A stretch of 64,000 bases of DNA from Erythrobacter sp. AP23 (lineage in GTDB: Bacteria; Pseudomonadota; Alphaproteobacteria; Sphingomonadales; Sphingomonadaceae): NCBI RefSeq assembly GCF_001542855.1, contig NZ_LNBY01000001.1:744001-808000 (forward strand). The letters run 5' to 3'. The translations under genes were made by a program, and so were the position numbers. Below, one piece after another: positions 18,159 to 28,360 of this stretch. The notes under the pieces were generated by a model. The model searched no databases and was not told the origin of the DNA. It was given only the letters and a program-made list of their open reading frames with translations. The first letter of the stretch is position 1. Each line of letters begins with the position of its first letter.

Positions 18159-19379
18159 ATGGCGAAGATCAAGGTTGCGAACCCGATCGTCGAGCTCGAC
18201 GGCGACGAAATGACGAAAATCATCTGGCAGTGGATCCGCGAACGGCTAATCCTGCCCTATCTCGATGTCGACCTGAAGTATTACGACCTGTCGATCGAAA
18301 AGCGCGACGAAACCGAAGACCAGATCACTGTCGACGCAGCCAATGCCATCAAGAAGTATGGCGTCGGCGTAAAATGCGCGACGATCACGCCTGATGAAGC
18401 GCGTGTCGAGGAATTCGACCTCCAGAAGATGTGGGTGAGCCCGAACGGCACGATCCGCAACATCCTCGGCGGCGTCGTCTTTCGCGAACCGATCGTGATC
18501 GACAACGTCCCGCGGCTCGTCCCGGGCTGGACCGACCCGATCGTGGTCGGTCGCCACGCTTTCGGCGACCAGTACCGCGCAAAGGACACGCTCATTCCCG
18601 GCGCGGGCAAGCTGCGCCTGGTGTTCGAAGGCGAGAACGGCGAGAACATCGATCTCGACGTCTACGAGTTCCAAAGCTCGGGCGTCGCCATGGCGATGTA
18701 CAATCTCGACGACAGTATCCGCGATTTCGCGCGCGCCTGCATGAATTACGGCCTCGACCGCGGCTGGCCGGTATATCTGTCGACCAAGAACACCATCCTC
18801 AAGAAGTACGATGGCCGCTTCAAGGACCTGTTCCAGGAAGTGTTCGACGCGGAGTTCGCCGACAAGTTCAAGGAAGCCGGCATCACCTATGAGCACCGTC
18901 TGATCGACGACATGGTCGCCGCCGCGCTCAAGTGGAGCGGTAAGTTCGTCTGGGCTTGCAAGAACTACGACGGCGACGTTCAGTCGGACGTGGTGGCGCA
19001 GGGCTTCGGTTCGCTGGGCCTGATGACTTCGGTGCTGATGACGCCCGATGGCAAGACCGTCGAAGCCGAAGCCGCGCACGGCACCGTCACGCGCCACTAT
19101 CGTCAGCACCAGGAAGGCAAGGCGACCAGCACCAACCCGATCGCAAGCATCTTCGCCTGGACCCGTGGCCTGATCTACCGCGGCCGCTTCGACAACACGC
19201 CCGAGGTGGTGAAGTTCGCCGAAACGCTCGAGAAGGTCTGCATCAAGACGGTCGAGAGCGGCAATATGACCAAGGACCTCGCGCTGCTCATCGGTCCGGA
19301 CCAGAGCTGGATGACCACCGAACAATTCTTCGAGGCGATCGTCGAGAATCTCGAGAAGGAAATGCAGGCCTGGGCCTGA
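18159..19379 (+). CDS. icd: NADP-dependent isocitrate dehydrogenase (dimeric type)
   Basis: A 406-residue TCA-cycle enzyme oxidising isocitrate to 2-oxoglutarate. '[17 protein letters not shown]' is the conserved start of the eukaryote-like subfamily II enzymes. '[19 protein letters not shown]' contains the substrate-binding Ser/Asn, and '[15 protein letters not shown]' is the NADP-binding segment. I set the start at 18159 because it begins MAKIKV, has AGGAAA before it, and upstream codons look unrelated. It is monocistronic, with its own terminator. Confidence 0.96.
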   Translation: MAKIKVANPIVELDGDEMTKIIWQWIRERLILPYLDVDLKYYDLSIEKRDETEDQITVDAANAIKKYGVGVKCATITPDEARVEEFDLQKMWVSPNGTIRNILGGVVFREPIVIDNVPRLVPGWTDPIVVGRHAFGDQYRAKDTLIPGAGKLRLVFEGENGENIDLDVYEFQSSGVAMAMYNLDDSIRDFARACMNYGLDRGWPVYLSTKNTILKKYDGRFKDLFQEVFDAEFADKFKEAGITYEHRLIDDMVAAALKWSGKFVWACKNYDGDVQSDVVAQGFGSLGLMTSVLMTPDGKTVEAEAAHGTVTRHYRQHQEGKATSTNPIASIFAWTRGLIYRGRFDNTPEVVKFAETLEKVCIKTVESGNMTKDLALLIGPDQSWMTTEQFFEAIVENLEKEMQAWA

Positions 19380-19427
19380 TGAGGAACCACCCCGCTTGCT
19401 CGTCATTGCGATGAGCATGGCGAGGAA

Positions 19428-19469
19428 GCAAAGGGCGCGGCGTCGAATGACGCGGCGCCCTTTGCTTTT
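19428..19469 (+). terminator. Intrinsic terminator after icd
   Basis: GCAAAGGGCGC pairs perfectly with GCGCCCTTTGC over 11 bases. A nested GCGTC-GAAT-GACGC hairpin fills the loop and TTTT follows. Confidence 0.88.
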
Positions 19470-19538
19470 CTGGCACGGTATGAGCATGGATTGCCGCGCG
19501 ACCTTTGGTCGCTCGCAAACACTTTAATCGAGGGGCTA

Positions 19539-21194
19539 ATGGCCAAGCAGCCGACCAAGACGCGCAGTGTGAAACGCAAGGGCACGGAGAAGTTCGGCCA
19601 GCGCCGGCTCGAGGTGCGCAATGCGATGATCAAGGACATCCCCGGCATCGCGAAACTCGTTCGCCGGGTCTACGAGGACATGCCCGCCTATACCCACGGA
19701 GAAATCCGCGGCCAGATCAACAATTTCAAGGAAGGCTGTTTCGTCGCCCTGCTCGACGACGAGGTGGTCGGCTATTGCGCGACCATGCAACTGGCTCAGG
19801 CGCTCGCATTCCAGCCGCACGACTGGGACGAGATCACCGGCAATGGCTATGGCAGCAGGCACGATCCCACCGGCGACTGGCTCTATGGTTACGAGATGTG
19901 CGTCGATCCCAAGGTACGCGGTGTGCGCATCGGGCGACGGCTTTACGAAGAACGCCGCGCGCTCGCCGAAGAGAAGGATTTGACCGGCATAGTATTCGCC
20001 GGGCGGATGCCCAACTATCGCCGTTTTCGCCGGCGGGTCGATGGACCGGATGACTATCTCGAAAAGGTCGTCGCAGGGAAACTGCACGACCCGGTGCTGC
20101 GCTTCCAACTGGCCAATGGCTTCGAGCCCGAACGGATCATGGAAGGCTATCTGCCCGAGGACAAAGCCTCGATGGCCAATGCCGTCATGATGGTCTGGCG
20201 CAATCCCTATGTGGAGCGCGACCAACCGGTCAAGAAACGACTCCCGCGCGGGGTCGAGGCGGTGCGCGTGGCGACCTGCCAGCTCCAGGCGCGCCAGGTT
20301 GCCGATTACGACGAATTCATGCGCGCGATTCGCTATTTCGTCGATGTCGCAAGCGATTACGAGGCAGACTTCATCGTCTTTCCCGAACTCTTCACGCTCA
20401 TGCTGCTGAGTTTCGAGGAGAAGGAGCTGTCGCCGGTCGAAGCGATCGAGCGGCTATCCGAATACACTCCACGTCTGCGCACCGACATTTCGGAAATGGC
20501 GATGCGCTACAACATCAACATCATTGCCGGCTCGCACCCGACACGGATGGAGGATGGCGACATTCACAACGTCGCCTATGTCTGCCTGCGCGACGGGTCG
20601 GTCCACGCGCAGGAAAAGATCCATCCCACCCCGAACGAGCGGTATTGGTGGAACATCAAGGGCGGCGACAAGGTCGAAGTGATCCAGACCGACTGCGGTC
20701 CGATCGGCGTGCAGATCTGCTACGATAGCGAATTCCCCGAACTCAGCCGCCGGCTGGCCGACGAGGGCGCGCGAATCATCTTCGTGCCGTTCTGCACCGA
20801 TAGCCGCCAGGGCTACTTGCGCGTGCGCTATTGCGGGCAGGCGCGAGCGATCGAGAACCAGTGCTTCATCGTCCTCAGCGGCAATGTCGGCAACCTGCCC
20901 AATGTCGCGAACATGGACATCCAATATGCGCAAAGCTGCATCCTGACGCCCTGCGACTTCCCCTTCGCGCGCGACGGGATCGCCGCCGAGGCGAGCGAGA
21001 ATGTGGAGACGCTGACGATCAGCGATATCAATCTCGCCGATCTCAGCTGGGCCCGTGCCGAGGGGACGGTGCGCAACCTCGCCGACCGCCGCTTCGACCT
21101 CTACCGCATCGAATGGGACGAGGACGGCAAACACCCGGGCAAACCACGCCCGCGCCGCGAACCGCTCGGCCCCTCGCATGCCGGCGGGGGTTAG
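19539..21194 (+). CDS. GNAT acetyltransferase fused to a nitrilase-superfamily amidohydrolase
   Basis: A 551-residue two-domain protein. Residues about 22-200 are a GNAT domain with motif A VRGVRIGRRL (126-135). Residues about 240-525 are a carbon-nitrogen hydrolase with the Glu-Lys-Cys triad at E283 (FPELF), K360 (QEKIHPT) and C394 (QICYDSEFPE). The hydrolase half probably deamidates a small amide and the GNAT half acetylates an amine, perhaps of one pathway; substrates are unknown. The arrangement is a recognised fusion in bacterial genomes. The ATG at 19539 follows GAGGGG; an upstream in-frame Met is less likely. Confidence 0.88.
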   Translation: MAKQPTKTRSVKRKGTEKFGQRRLEVRNAMIKDIPGIAKLVRRVYEDMPAYTHGEIRGQINNFKEGCFVALLDDEVVGYCATMQLAQALAFQPHDWDEITGNGYGSRHDPTGDWLYGYEMCVDPKVRGVRIGRRLYEERRALAEEKDLTGIVFAGRMPNYRRFRRRVDGPDDYLEKVVAGKLHDPVLRFQLANGFEPERIMEGYLPEDKASMANAVMMVWRNPYVERDQPVKKRLPRGVEAVRVATCQLQARQVADYDEFMRAIRYFVDVASDYEADFIVFPELFTLMLLSFEEKELSPVEAIERLSEYTPRLRTDISEMAMRYNINIIAGSHPTRMEDGDIHNVAYVCLRDGSVHAQEKIHPTPNERYWWNIKGGDKVEVIQTDCGPIGVQICYDSEFPELSRRLADEGARIIFVPFCTDSRQGYLRVRYCGQARAIENQCFIVLSGNVGNLPNVANMDIQYAQSCILTPCDFPFARDGIAAEASENVETLTISDINLADLSWARAEGTVRNLADRRFDLYRIEWDEDGKHPGKPRPRREPLGPSHAGGG

Positions 21195-21244
21195 GCCGCG
21201 CAAGCGTCGTGACAGCGTAGCAAGGCGCGGTTACGAGTAAGTCC

Positions 21245-23005
21245 ATGGCATCGGCTGAATTCGCAAGCCCGGCGGTATCGGACGCGCTGGTGATTCTCGG
21301 GGCGGCAGGGCTCGTCATCCCGGTCTTCACGCGCTTTCGCGTAACACCGATCATCGGTTTCATCCTGATCGGCATTGCCGTGGGGCCCTATGGCCTCGGG
21401 CGGCTCGTCTTCGAGCATCCATGGCTCAATCACATAACCATATCCGATCCCGAGGCGCTGGAGCCATTTGCCGAGTTCGGGATAATCCTGCTGCTGTTCA
21501 CGATCGGTCTCGAACTCAGCTTCAACCGCTTGTGGCAAATGCGAAAACTGGTCTTCGGGCTCGGCGCGATGGAGCTTATCGTGATCGGCAGCTGCCTCGC
21601 GATCGCGCTGTCGATGATGGGGCAATTCTGGACCGGCGCGCTCGCCCTGGGCTTTGCGCTGGCTTTCTCTTCCACCGCCATCGTGCTGCCCATCGCCGGC
21701 ACGCATTCGCCGGTCGGCCGCGCAGCCCTGGCCATGCTGCTGTTCGAAGACATCATGATCGTGCCGATCATCTTCGTCCTCGGCGCCATGGCACCCAATG
21801 CGGCAGGAGAGGGCTGGGAAGGCATGCTCACCACTCTGTGGCAGGGCGGCCTCGTCATCGCCGCGATGATGATTCTGGGACGTGTCGCCCTTCCTCGCCT
21901 GTTCGGCCAGGCCGCGCGCACCAAGAGCCCAGAGCTTTTCCTCGCCGCCTCCCTGCTGGTGGTGATCGGCGCCAGTCTCGCCACCGCGGCGGTAGGCCTG
22001 TCGCCGATCGTCGGCGCTCTGATCGCGGGCCTGCTGATTGCCGAGACCGAATATCACGGTGAAGTCGAAACGATCATGGAGCCCTTCAAGGGGCTCGCGC
22101 TGGGTGTTTTTCTGATTACGGTCGGCATGAGCATCGACTTGCAGACGATCTGGGAGAACCTCGGCCTGATTGCGACAGCTGTGCTGCTGATCCTGCCGTT
22201 CAAAGCGCTGGTTACCGGCGTTCTGCTCCGTCTGATGGGCGCGCGCCGCAGCACGGCCGCGGAAACGGGGATCCTGATGGCAAGCCCATCGGAGACCAGC
22301 CTAATCATCATCGCCGCGGCCAGCTCGGCCCTGCTGATCCAGCCCGGCACAGCCCAGTTCTGGCAGATCGTGACCGCCATCGGCCTGACCGTCACGCCGC
22401 TGCTCGCACGTCTCGGTCGTGCGATCGCGCGGAGAGTCGAACCCATTCCCGAATTGCCCGAGGACACGGGCAATGAAGCAAGGGTCATCATCGTCGGGGC
22501 AGGCCGCGTGGGTCTGCTGGTTGCGCAGATGCTCCACGCGCATGACAAACCCTATATCGCGCTCGATTCCGATCCGGACCTGATCGAGGATGCGAAGCGC
22601 AGCGGCTTTCGCGCCACGTTCGGCGATGCGGCCCGAGGCGATTCGATGACCCGGTTGGGGGTTGAAAACGCTCTGGCCGTCGTCCTCACCATGGACGAAC
22701 CGGTGCTGGTGCAACGGCTGGTCTCCAAGCTGCGCAAGGAGTATCCCGACCTGCTGATCGTTTGCCGCGCACGCGATGTGCGCCATGCCGCCGAACTCTA
22801 TCGCGTCGGCGCCAGCCATGCAGTGCCGGAAACGCTGGAAAGCTCGCTTCAGTTGTCCGAGGCGGTGCTGGTCGATATCGGCGTGGCGATGGGACCGGTG
22901 ATCGCCTCGATCCACGAAAAGCGCGACGAGTTTCGCGAGCAGATCGAGCAGGAAGGTGCGCTCGCCTACAAGCCCAAGTTGCGCACGAGCACAACGGAGG
23001 CCTGA
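21245..23005 (+). CDS. CPA2 cation:proton antiporter with TrkA-N domain (Kef-type)
   Basis: A 586-residue inner-membrane transporter. About 12 hydrophobic helices fill residues 10-400, including 'PIIGFILIGIAVGPYGLG' and 'LALGFALAFSSTAIVLPI', typical of the CPA2 exchanger core. A Rossmann RCK/TrkA-N domain starts near residue 414 with VIIVGAGRVG and 'ALDSDPDLIEDAKRSGF'. It likely exchanges K+ or Na+ for H+, gated by nucleotide binding. The following Cys-rich gene begins three bases after the stop, so they are probably co-transcribed. Ion specificity is not certain from sequence. Confidence 0.9.
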   Translation: MASAEFASPAVSDALVILGAAGLVIPVFTRFRVTPIIGFILIGIAVGPYGLGRLVFEHPWLNHITISDPEALEPFAEFGIILLLFTIGLELSFNRLWQMRKLVFGLGAMELIVIGSCLAIALSMMGQFWTGALALGFALAFSSTAIVLPIAGTHSPVGRAALAMLLFEDIMIVPIIFVLGAMAPNAAGEGWEGMLTTLWQGGLVIAAMMILGRVALPRLFGQAARTKSPELFLAASLLVVIGASLATAAVGLSPIVGALIAGLLIAETEYHGEVETIMEPFKGLALGVFLITVGMSIDLQTIWENLGLIATAVLLILPFKALVTGVLLRLMGARRSTAAETGILMASPSETSLIIIAAASSALLIQPGTAQFWQIVTAIGLTVTPLLARLGRAIARRVEPIPELPEDTGNEARVIIVGAGRVGLLVAQMLHAHDKPYIALDSDPDLIEDAKRSGFRATFGDAARGDSMTRLGVENALAVVLTMDEPVLVQRLVSKLRKEYPDLLIVCRARDVRHAAELYRVGASHAVPETLESSLQLSEAVLVDIGVAMGPVIASIHEKRDEFREQIEQEGALAYKPKLRTSTTEA

Positions 23006-23008
23006 GCC

Positions 23009-23530
23009 GTGGCGCCCGTGCTGGAGACCCGCTCGGACTGCAGCCGCTGCGCGGCGCTGTGCTGCATCGCCTATCCATCCCAGGACATGCCGGGGTTCTC
23101 CGCCGCCAAGGCGGCAGGCGAGCCCTGCCCCAAGCTTGGCAAGGACGGGCTGTGTACGATCTACGAAGATCGTGTCGAACAAGGCTTTGCCGGCTGCACC
23201 CGCTACGAGTGCTTTGGGGCGGGCCAGCATGTGGTCCAGCAATTGTTCGGCGGCAGGGACTGGCGCGAAGATCGGGCGCTGCTCCGCCCCATGATCGAGG
23301 CCTTCCTCGCCATGCGCCCGGTCAGCGACCTTGCCTATTTGGCCGAAAAGGCGATGGAGGCTGCACCGCAAGACGGTCTGAAGGAAGATTTGCGGCAGGT
23401 AGGCCGCGAATTGCGGGAAATCGCCGGATCGCTTCACACTGTGCGTGACAGCGGGCGGATCGCGCGCTGCGAACGGGCGCTGCGCAGCATCTATGCCTCG
23501 CTCGATCCCGCCCACCTGCGGAAATCCTGA
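23009..23530 (+). CDS. Cysteine-cluster protein, YkgJ-like metal-binding
   Basis: A 173-residue protein of unknown function, starting with GTG three bases after the antiporter stop, so probably translationally coupled. C11, C14, C18 and C19 in 'CSRCAALCC', with 'PCPKLGKDGLCTIY' and 'GCTRYEC', resemble the CxxCC pattern of small iron- or zinc-chelating YkgJ proteins. The C-terminal half is helical and charged. A redox or metal role near a Kef-type antiporter is possible but not shown. Confidence 0.75.
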   Translation: MAPVLETRSDCSRCAALCCIAYPSQDMPGFSAAKAAGEPCPKLGKDGLCTIYEDRVEQGFAGCTRYECFGAGQHVVQQLFGGRDWREDRALLRPMIEAFLAMRPVSDLAYLAEKAMEAAPQDGLKEDLRQVGRELREIAGSLHTVRDSGRIARCERALRSIYASLDPAHLRKS

Positions 23531-23573
23531 ACTTTCGCATTGCCCGCGCGTTGGTTGAGCAAAGGAGAAAGAC

Positions 23574-23753
23574 ATGAGCAATCCCGACCCGACCGAACCG
23601 ACGCCCAATAGCGAGAAATTCAAGCCGCAGAACGTACAGGACCCGCTGAAGGACAAGGCGCCGACGAGCAAACGGGGCGCTCCGGGCGATACCGAAGGCT
23701 ACGATATCGAGCAGGGTTCCAGCGGGGTGACCAAGAAGACCCCCAGCGCGTGA
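23574..23753 (+). CDS. Small hydrophilic protein, unknown
   Basis: A 59-residue frame beginning MSNPDPTEPTPNSEKFKP. AAAGGAGAAAGAC stands directly before the ATG, an excellent ribosome site. The product is rich in Pro, Lys, Asp and Thr, has no hydrophobic segment, and looks intrinsically disordered. It sits 43 bases after the Cys-cluster gene on the same strand and converges on alaS. The strong ribosome site and ordinary codon choice support a real gene; I recognise no family. Confidence 0.65.
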   Translation: MSNPDPTEPTPNSEKFKPQNVQDPLKDKAPTSKRGAPGDTEGYDIEQGSSGVTKKTPSA

Positions 23754-23766
23754 TTGCGCTTGTTCG

Positions 23767-26430
23767 TTAAGCGGAAACCTTAGCGATCGCATCCCGCACG
23801 GCAGCGAGCGCCGCTTCGGCCTTGCTGCCGTCGGGACCGCCGCCCTGCGCCATGTCGGGGCGACCACCCCCGCCCTTGCCGCCCAGCGCTTCTACGCCGA
23901 TGCGAACGAGGTCGACCGCGCTGAAACGCTCGGTCAGATCGTCGGTTACCGCCACGGCGAAGGCACCCTTGCCGTCATTGACCGCGCAGATTGCCGCGAT
24001 GCCCGAACCCATGTGGGTCTTGGCCTCGTCGAGCAGCGGGCGCAGTTCCTTGGGGCTCAATCCCTCGATCACTTGGCCGGAGAAGGTCACGCCGCCGATG
24101 TCCTCGTCCGCCGGTCCGGCATCGCCCGAACCGCCACCGCTCAGCGCCAGGGCGCGCTTTGCCTCGGCCAGTTCCTTTTCCAGCCGCTTGCGTTCATCGA
24201 CCAGCGCCGCAACCCGCGCAGGCGCTTCGTCCGGGGACGTCTTGAGCGCATTGGCGATGGCGCGCACCGCCTCATCGCGCGCGACCAGCCACTGGCGCGC
24301 GGCTTCTCCGGTCAGGGCCTCGATCCGGCGCACACCCGAACTGACCGCGCTTTCGGACACGATCTTGAACACACCGATATCGCCCGTGGCCTTGACATGC
24401 GTGCCGCCGCATAGCTCGACCGAATAGCTGCGACCCTCGTCGCCCGCCCGGCCCATCGACAATACGCGAACCTCGTCGCCGTACTTTTCTCCGAAGAGCG
24501 CCAGGGCACCTGCGGCAACCGCATCGTCAGGCGTCATCAGCCGCGTGCCGACCTGTTCGTTGGCGCGGATTTCCTCGTTCACCTCGGCCTCGATCGCGGC
24601 GATGTCCTCGTCGCTCAGCGGCTTGGGATGCGAGAAGTCGAAGCGGAATCGGTCATCGGAGACCAGCGATCCCTTCTGCGTCACATGTCCGCCGAGCCGG
24701 TTGCGCAGAGCAGCGTGTGCGAGGTGCGTCGCCGAGTGATTCGCGCGAATGCGGTCGCGGCGCTCGGCATCGACCTCGAGATGCACCGCGTCGCCGAGCT
24801 TTACCGAGCCCTTGGCGATCGTGCCGACATGCGTGTGCAAGCGGCCCAGGGGTTTGTCGGTGGTCTCGACCGCGAAGTCGAGCCCTTCGGGCGTCCAGAT
24901 ACGGCCCGCATCGCCCGTCTGTCCGCCGCTTTCGCCATAGAAAGGCGTCTGGTTGGTCAGGATGACGACCGTATCCCCCTCATTGGCCGATTCCACCTCG
25001 GTGCCGTCCTTGACGATGGCGACTACCACCCCCTCACCCGTGGTCGAGTTGTAGCCGGTAAATTCGGTCGAGCCCTCGCGCTCGGCAATATCGAACCAGA
25101 CGTCCTCGCTGGCGGCTTCGCCAGACCCCCTCCATGCGGCGCGTGCGGCGGCTTTCTGCCGTTCCATCGCGGCATCGAACCCGTCTTTGTCGACGCCAAT
25201 CCCGCGGCTGCGCAACGCATCCTCGGTAAGGTCGTAGGGAAAGCCGTAGGTGTCGTAGAGCTTGAACGCGGTCTCGCCGTCGAGCGTGCCGCCCTCGCCC
25301 ATGTCGCCGGTCGCCTCGTCGAGCAGCTTGAGCCCCTTGTCGAGCGTGCGGCGGAACTGGGTTTCCTCACGCTCGAGCACCTCCTCGATCAGCGCCTGAC
25401 CGCGCACGAGCTCGGGATAGGCCTGCCCCATCTCGGTTACGAGCGCGGGCACAAGCCGGTGCATCAGTGGCTCGTTGGCGCCAAGCAGGTGCGCATGACG
25501 CATCGCGCGGCGCATGATCCGGCGCAGCACGTATCCGCGCCCTTCGTTCGACGGCAGCACGCCGTCGGCCATCAGGAAGCTGGTCGAGCGCAGGTGATCG
25601 GCGATCACCCGGTGGCTGGCGGTCCGATCACCCGCTGCCTCGACCCCGGTCAGGCTTTCGCTCGCCGCGATCAGGTTCTTGAAGGTGTCGGTGTCGTAAT
25701 TGTCGTGCACGCCCTGCATCACCGCGGCGATGCGCTCGATCCCCATGCCGGTGTCGATGCTCGGCTTGGGCAGGTCGCCGACGATCTCGTCGTTCTCCTG
25801 CGTGAACTGCATGAAGACGAGGTTCCATATTTCGACGAAGCGGTCGCCGTCTTCTTCCGGACTGCCCGGAGGGCCGCCCCAGATATGCTCGCCATGATCG
25901 TAGAAGATTTCCGAACAGGGCCCGCATGGCCCATCCGAGCCCATGGCCCAGAAATTGTCCTTGGTCGGGATGCGAATGATCCGCTCGTCGGCGAAGCCGG
26001 TCAGCTTCTTCCAAAGATCGAAAGCCTCGTCGTCCGTATGGTAGACCGTGACCAGCAGGCGGTCCTTGTCGAGCCCCCATTCGCGGGTCAGCAGCGTCCA
26101 GGCATGCTCGATCGCCTGCTCCTTGAAATAGTCGCCGAAGCTGAAATTGCCGAGCATCTCGAAGAAGGTGTGGTGGCGTGCGGTGTAGCCGACATTGTCG
26201 AGATCGTTGTGCTTGCCACCGGCGCGCACGCACTTCTGCGCGCTGGTTGCCCGCGGTGCGGGCGGCGTTTCGAGACCGGTGAAAGCATTCTTGAACGGCA
26301 CCATGCCGGCATTGACGAACATCAGCGTCGGGTCGCTGAAGGGAACGAGCGGCGCGCTGGCGACTTCGGCGTGCTCGTGCGAGCCGAAATAATCGAGGAA
26401 GCTGCGGCGGATGTCGTTGGTCGAAGTCAT
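23767..26430 (-). CDS. alaS: Alanyl-tRNA synthetase
   Basis: An 887-residue class II synthetase. The catalytic domain shows '[15 protein letters not shown]' and '[14 protein letters not shown]'. The editing domain has HxxxH in '[12 protein letters not shown]' and the later Cys-His in 'ELCGGTHV', with a C-terminal Gly-rich C-Ala domain. It charges tRNA-Ala and clears mischarged Ser/Gly. The start [15 protein letters not shown] at 26430 is the conserved one; the 12 codons upstream are not. Confidence 0.97.
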   Translation of the reverse strand: MTSTNDIRRSFLDYFGSHEHAEVASAPLVPFSDPTLMFVNAGMVPFKNAFTGLETPPAPRATSAQKCVRAGGKHNDLDNVGYTARHHTFFEMLGNFSFGDYFKEQAIEHAWTLLTREWGLDKDRLLVTVYHTDDEAFDLWKKLTGFADERIIRIPTKDNFWAMGSDGPCGPCSEIFYDHGEHIWGGPPGSPEEDGDRFVEIWNLVFMQFTQENDEIVGDLPKPSIDTGMGIERIAAVMQGVHDNYDTDTFKNLIAASESLTGVEAAGDRTASHRVIADHLRSTSFLMADGVLPSNEGRGYVLRRIMRRAMRHAHLLGANEPLMHRLVPALVTEMGQAYPELVRGQALIEEVLEREETQFRRTLDKGLKLLDEATGDMGEGGTLDGETAFKLYDTYGFPYDLTEDALRSRGIGVDKDGFDAAMERQKAAARAAWRGSGEAASEDVWFDIAEREGSTEFTGYNSTTGEGVVVAIVKDGTEVESANEGDTVVILTNQTPFYGESGGQTGDAGRIWTPEGLDFAVETTDKPLGRLHTHVGTIAKGSVKLGDAVHLEVDAERRDRIRANHSATHLAHAALRNRLGGHVTQKGSLVSDDRFRFDFSHPKPLSDEDIAAIEAEVNEEIRANEQVGTRLMTPDDAVAAGALALFGEKYGDEVRVLSMGRAGDEGRSYSVELCGGTHVKATGDIGVFKIVSESAVSSGVRRIEALTGEAARQWLVARDEAVRAIANALKTSPDEAPARVAALVDERKRLEKELAEAKRALALSGGGSGDAGPADEDIGGVTFSGQVIEGLSPKELRPLLDEAKTHMGSGIAAICAVNDGKGAFAVAVTDDLTERFSAVDLVRIGVEALGGKGGGGRPDMAQGGGPDGSKAEAALAAVRDAIAKVSA

Positions 26431-26502
26431 GAGCGCGCAGTTAGGCAATCGCGCCCCAGCCGACAAGCGCGAATGCCCGGACAGACTGTGCAGTATCGGC
26501 GA

Positions 26503-27333
26503 TCAGCCGGGCGCGCAGGCGGTGACGATCCAGCAGGCGGCGGGCAATGTGACACCGGTGTCGCTCAGATTGCGCTCCATAACGTTGCGCATGCCGGCAA
26601 GCGCATCCTCGCGTTGCTTCCCTTCGAGCGATGCCACAGCGCGCGCTGCGGGGCCTATGCGCAGGAAATAGGACAGCGCTTCGTCGACCGCGCCCGGGCC
26701 CTCCCCGGCAAGCATCGGGTAGTCGATCGGTTCGAAGTCGATCTCGCGCCAACCGGCATCGGCGAGAATACCCGCCACCCGGTCGCGATTGCCGAACGCA
26801 AAGGGGCCCGGTGCATTCGGGTCCGGCTTGGGCCCCTCGCCCGGCGGCAATGCGGATGCGAGCTCGCGCACCCAGGCGTTCTCGCCTCGCTCGCGGAAGC
26901 AGGAAAAGATGAGGTTCGCCCCGGGCGCAGCTTCGCCCGCGATATGCGCGAATGCGGCGACGGGATCGTCGAAGAACATCACGCCATGACGCGAAACGAG
27001 CAGATCGGGCCGTTCCCCCTCGCCCGACGACCACGCAGCCGCATCGCAGAGTTCGAACCGCAGGTTTGGCAAGGCATCGCCGCGTTCGCGCGCGATGGCG
27101 AGCAATTCGTCGCTCACGTCGACACCGATCACCCTTGCGGAGGGCGCCTCGACAGCAAGCGAGACGGCAAGCTCACCCGCACCGCAGCCGATGTCCAGCG
27201 CCTGCGCGAAATCCTGCGATCGGGCGGCTTCGAGCAGACGGTGCGTCACGGGGGTGAAACTGCGATCGGTCCGTTGCCACTCAGCAGCCCAGACGTTCCC
27301 GACCTGGCCGGTCCATTCGAATTGGTTGGTCAT
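26503..27333 (-). CDS. Class I SAM-dependent methyltransferase
   Basis: A 276-residue protein with SAM motif I 'ALDIGCGAGELAVSLA', motif II 'VIGVDVSDELL', and 'SRHGVMFFDDPVAAF' in the post-I region. The substrate is unknown; it resembles small-molecule or quinone-type methyltransferases. The start MTNQFEWTGQVG lies four bases after the epimerase stop, so it is the last gene of a three-gene cassette with ugd and the epimerase. That context hints at a sugar or envelope role but does not prove it. Confidence 0.8.
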   Translation of the reverse strand: MTNQFEWTGQVGNVWAAEWQRTDRSFTPVTHRLLEAARSQDFAQALDIGCGAGELAVSLAVEAPSARVIGVDVSDELLAIARERGDALPNLRFELCDAAAWSSGEGERPDLLVSRHGVMFFDDPVAAFAHIAGEAAPGANLIFSCFRERGENAWVRELASALPPGEGPKPDPNAPGPFAFGNRDRVAGILADAGWREIDFEPIDYPMLAGEGPGAVDEALSYFLRIGPAARAVASLEGKQREDALAGMRNVMERNLSDTGVTLPAACWIVTACAPG

Positions 27334-27337
27334 GAAT

Positions 27338-28360
27338 TCACACTCGATAGTAGTCGCGATACCATTCGACGAAACGCTGCACGCCTTCGCGGATGTCGGT
27401 TTTCGGGACATAGCCGGTGAGCGAGTGGAGCAGTTGCGCATCGGCCCAGGTGGCGGGCACATCGCCCGGCTGCATCGGCATCAGATTGCGCTTCGCTTCG
27501 ATCCCCAGCGCATCCTCGATCGCCGCGATCATCTCGCCGAGCTGGACCGGCTGCGAATTGCCGATATTGACGACGCGCCAGGGAGCTACCGGCGAGAGGC
27601 TGTCGCCCTCGGCAATGTCTTCCGGCGATTGCGGGCGTTCGGGAGCTGTGTCGACAAGGCGGCGGATCGCTTCGACGAGGTCCTCCACGTAAGTGAAATC
27701 GCGCATCATGTCGCCGTGGTTGTAGACGTCGATCGGCTCGCCCTCGAGCATCGCGCGGGTGAACTTGAACAGCGCCATGTCCGGTCGCCCCCAGGGGCCG
27801 TAGACGGTGAAAAAGCGGAACATCGTCACCGGCAACTCGAACAGATGCGCGTAGGAATGCGCCATCGCCTCGGTCGCCTTCTTGGTCGCGGCATAGAAGG
27901 ACATCTGGTGGTCCGCCTTCATCGTCTCGCGATAGGGCATTTCGGTGTTGGCGCCGTAGGCCGACGACGTCGAGGCGAGCAGCATATGCTGCGGCGGATG
28001 CGTGCGCGCCGCTTCGAGCAGTTCGAACGTGCCCACCAGATTGCTTTCCAGATAGGTCCGCGGATTGTCGATCGAATAGCGCACGCCCGCCTGAGCGGCG
28101 AGGTGGATAACGATGTCGGGCTGGTGCTGCGCAAACAGGTCGGCGAGCAGGCCGGGAGTCTCGATCGCCTCGTTTATCGCCGTGAAGCCCGCGTTCTGCA
28201 GCAGACCCGCTTGGCGTCTGCGCTTGAGTTCGGGGTCGTAATAGTCCGAAAGGCTGTCGATCCCGATCACCGCAAAACCGTCGGCCAGCAGGCGGCGGCA
28301 GGTGAAATAGCCGATGAAGCCCGCCGATCCCGTAACCAGCGCTGTACGGCTTTCGCCCAT
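27338..28360 (-). CDS. UDP-glucuronate 4-epimerase (CapI-like)
   Basis: A 340-residue extended SDR. GSAGFIG at 11-17 binds NAD and the catalytic pair is Tyr156/Lys160 in FYAATK. 'FFTVYGPWGRPDMALFKF' is characteristic of UDP-GlcA 4-epimerases that make UDP-GalA. Its ATG shares a base with the ugd stop (TGATG), and ugd makes its substrate, which strengthens the assignment. The product would feed lipopolysaccharide or capsule synthesis. A TTG one codon earlier is an unlikely alternative start. Confidence 0.88.
   Translation of the reverse strand: MGESRTALVTGSAGFIGYFTCRRLLADGFAVIGIDSLSDYYDPELKRRRQAGLLQNAGFTAINEAIETPGLLADLFAQHQPDIVIHLAAQAGVRYSIDNPRTYLESNLVGTFELLEAARTHPPQHMLLASTSSAYGANTEMPYRETMKADHQMSFYAATKKATEAMAHSYAHLFELPVTMFRFFTVYGPWGRPDMALFKFTRAMLEGEPIDVYNHGDMMRDFTYVEDLVEAIRRLVDTAPERPQSPEDIAEGDSLSPVAPWRVVNIGNSQPVQLGEMIAAIEDALGIEAKRNLMPMQPGDVPATWADAQLLHSLTGYVPKTDIREGVQRFVEWYRDYYRV

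Noticed and set aside
24628..27420. 930-codon forward frame opposite alaS
   Set aside because: Antisense shadow of a certain gene in GC-rich DNA; composition is Arg/His/Gly-rich and matches no family.
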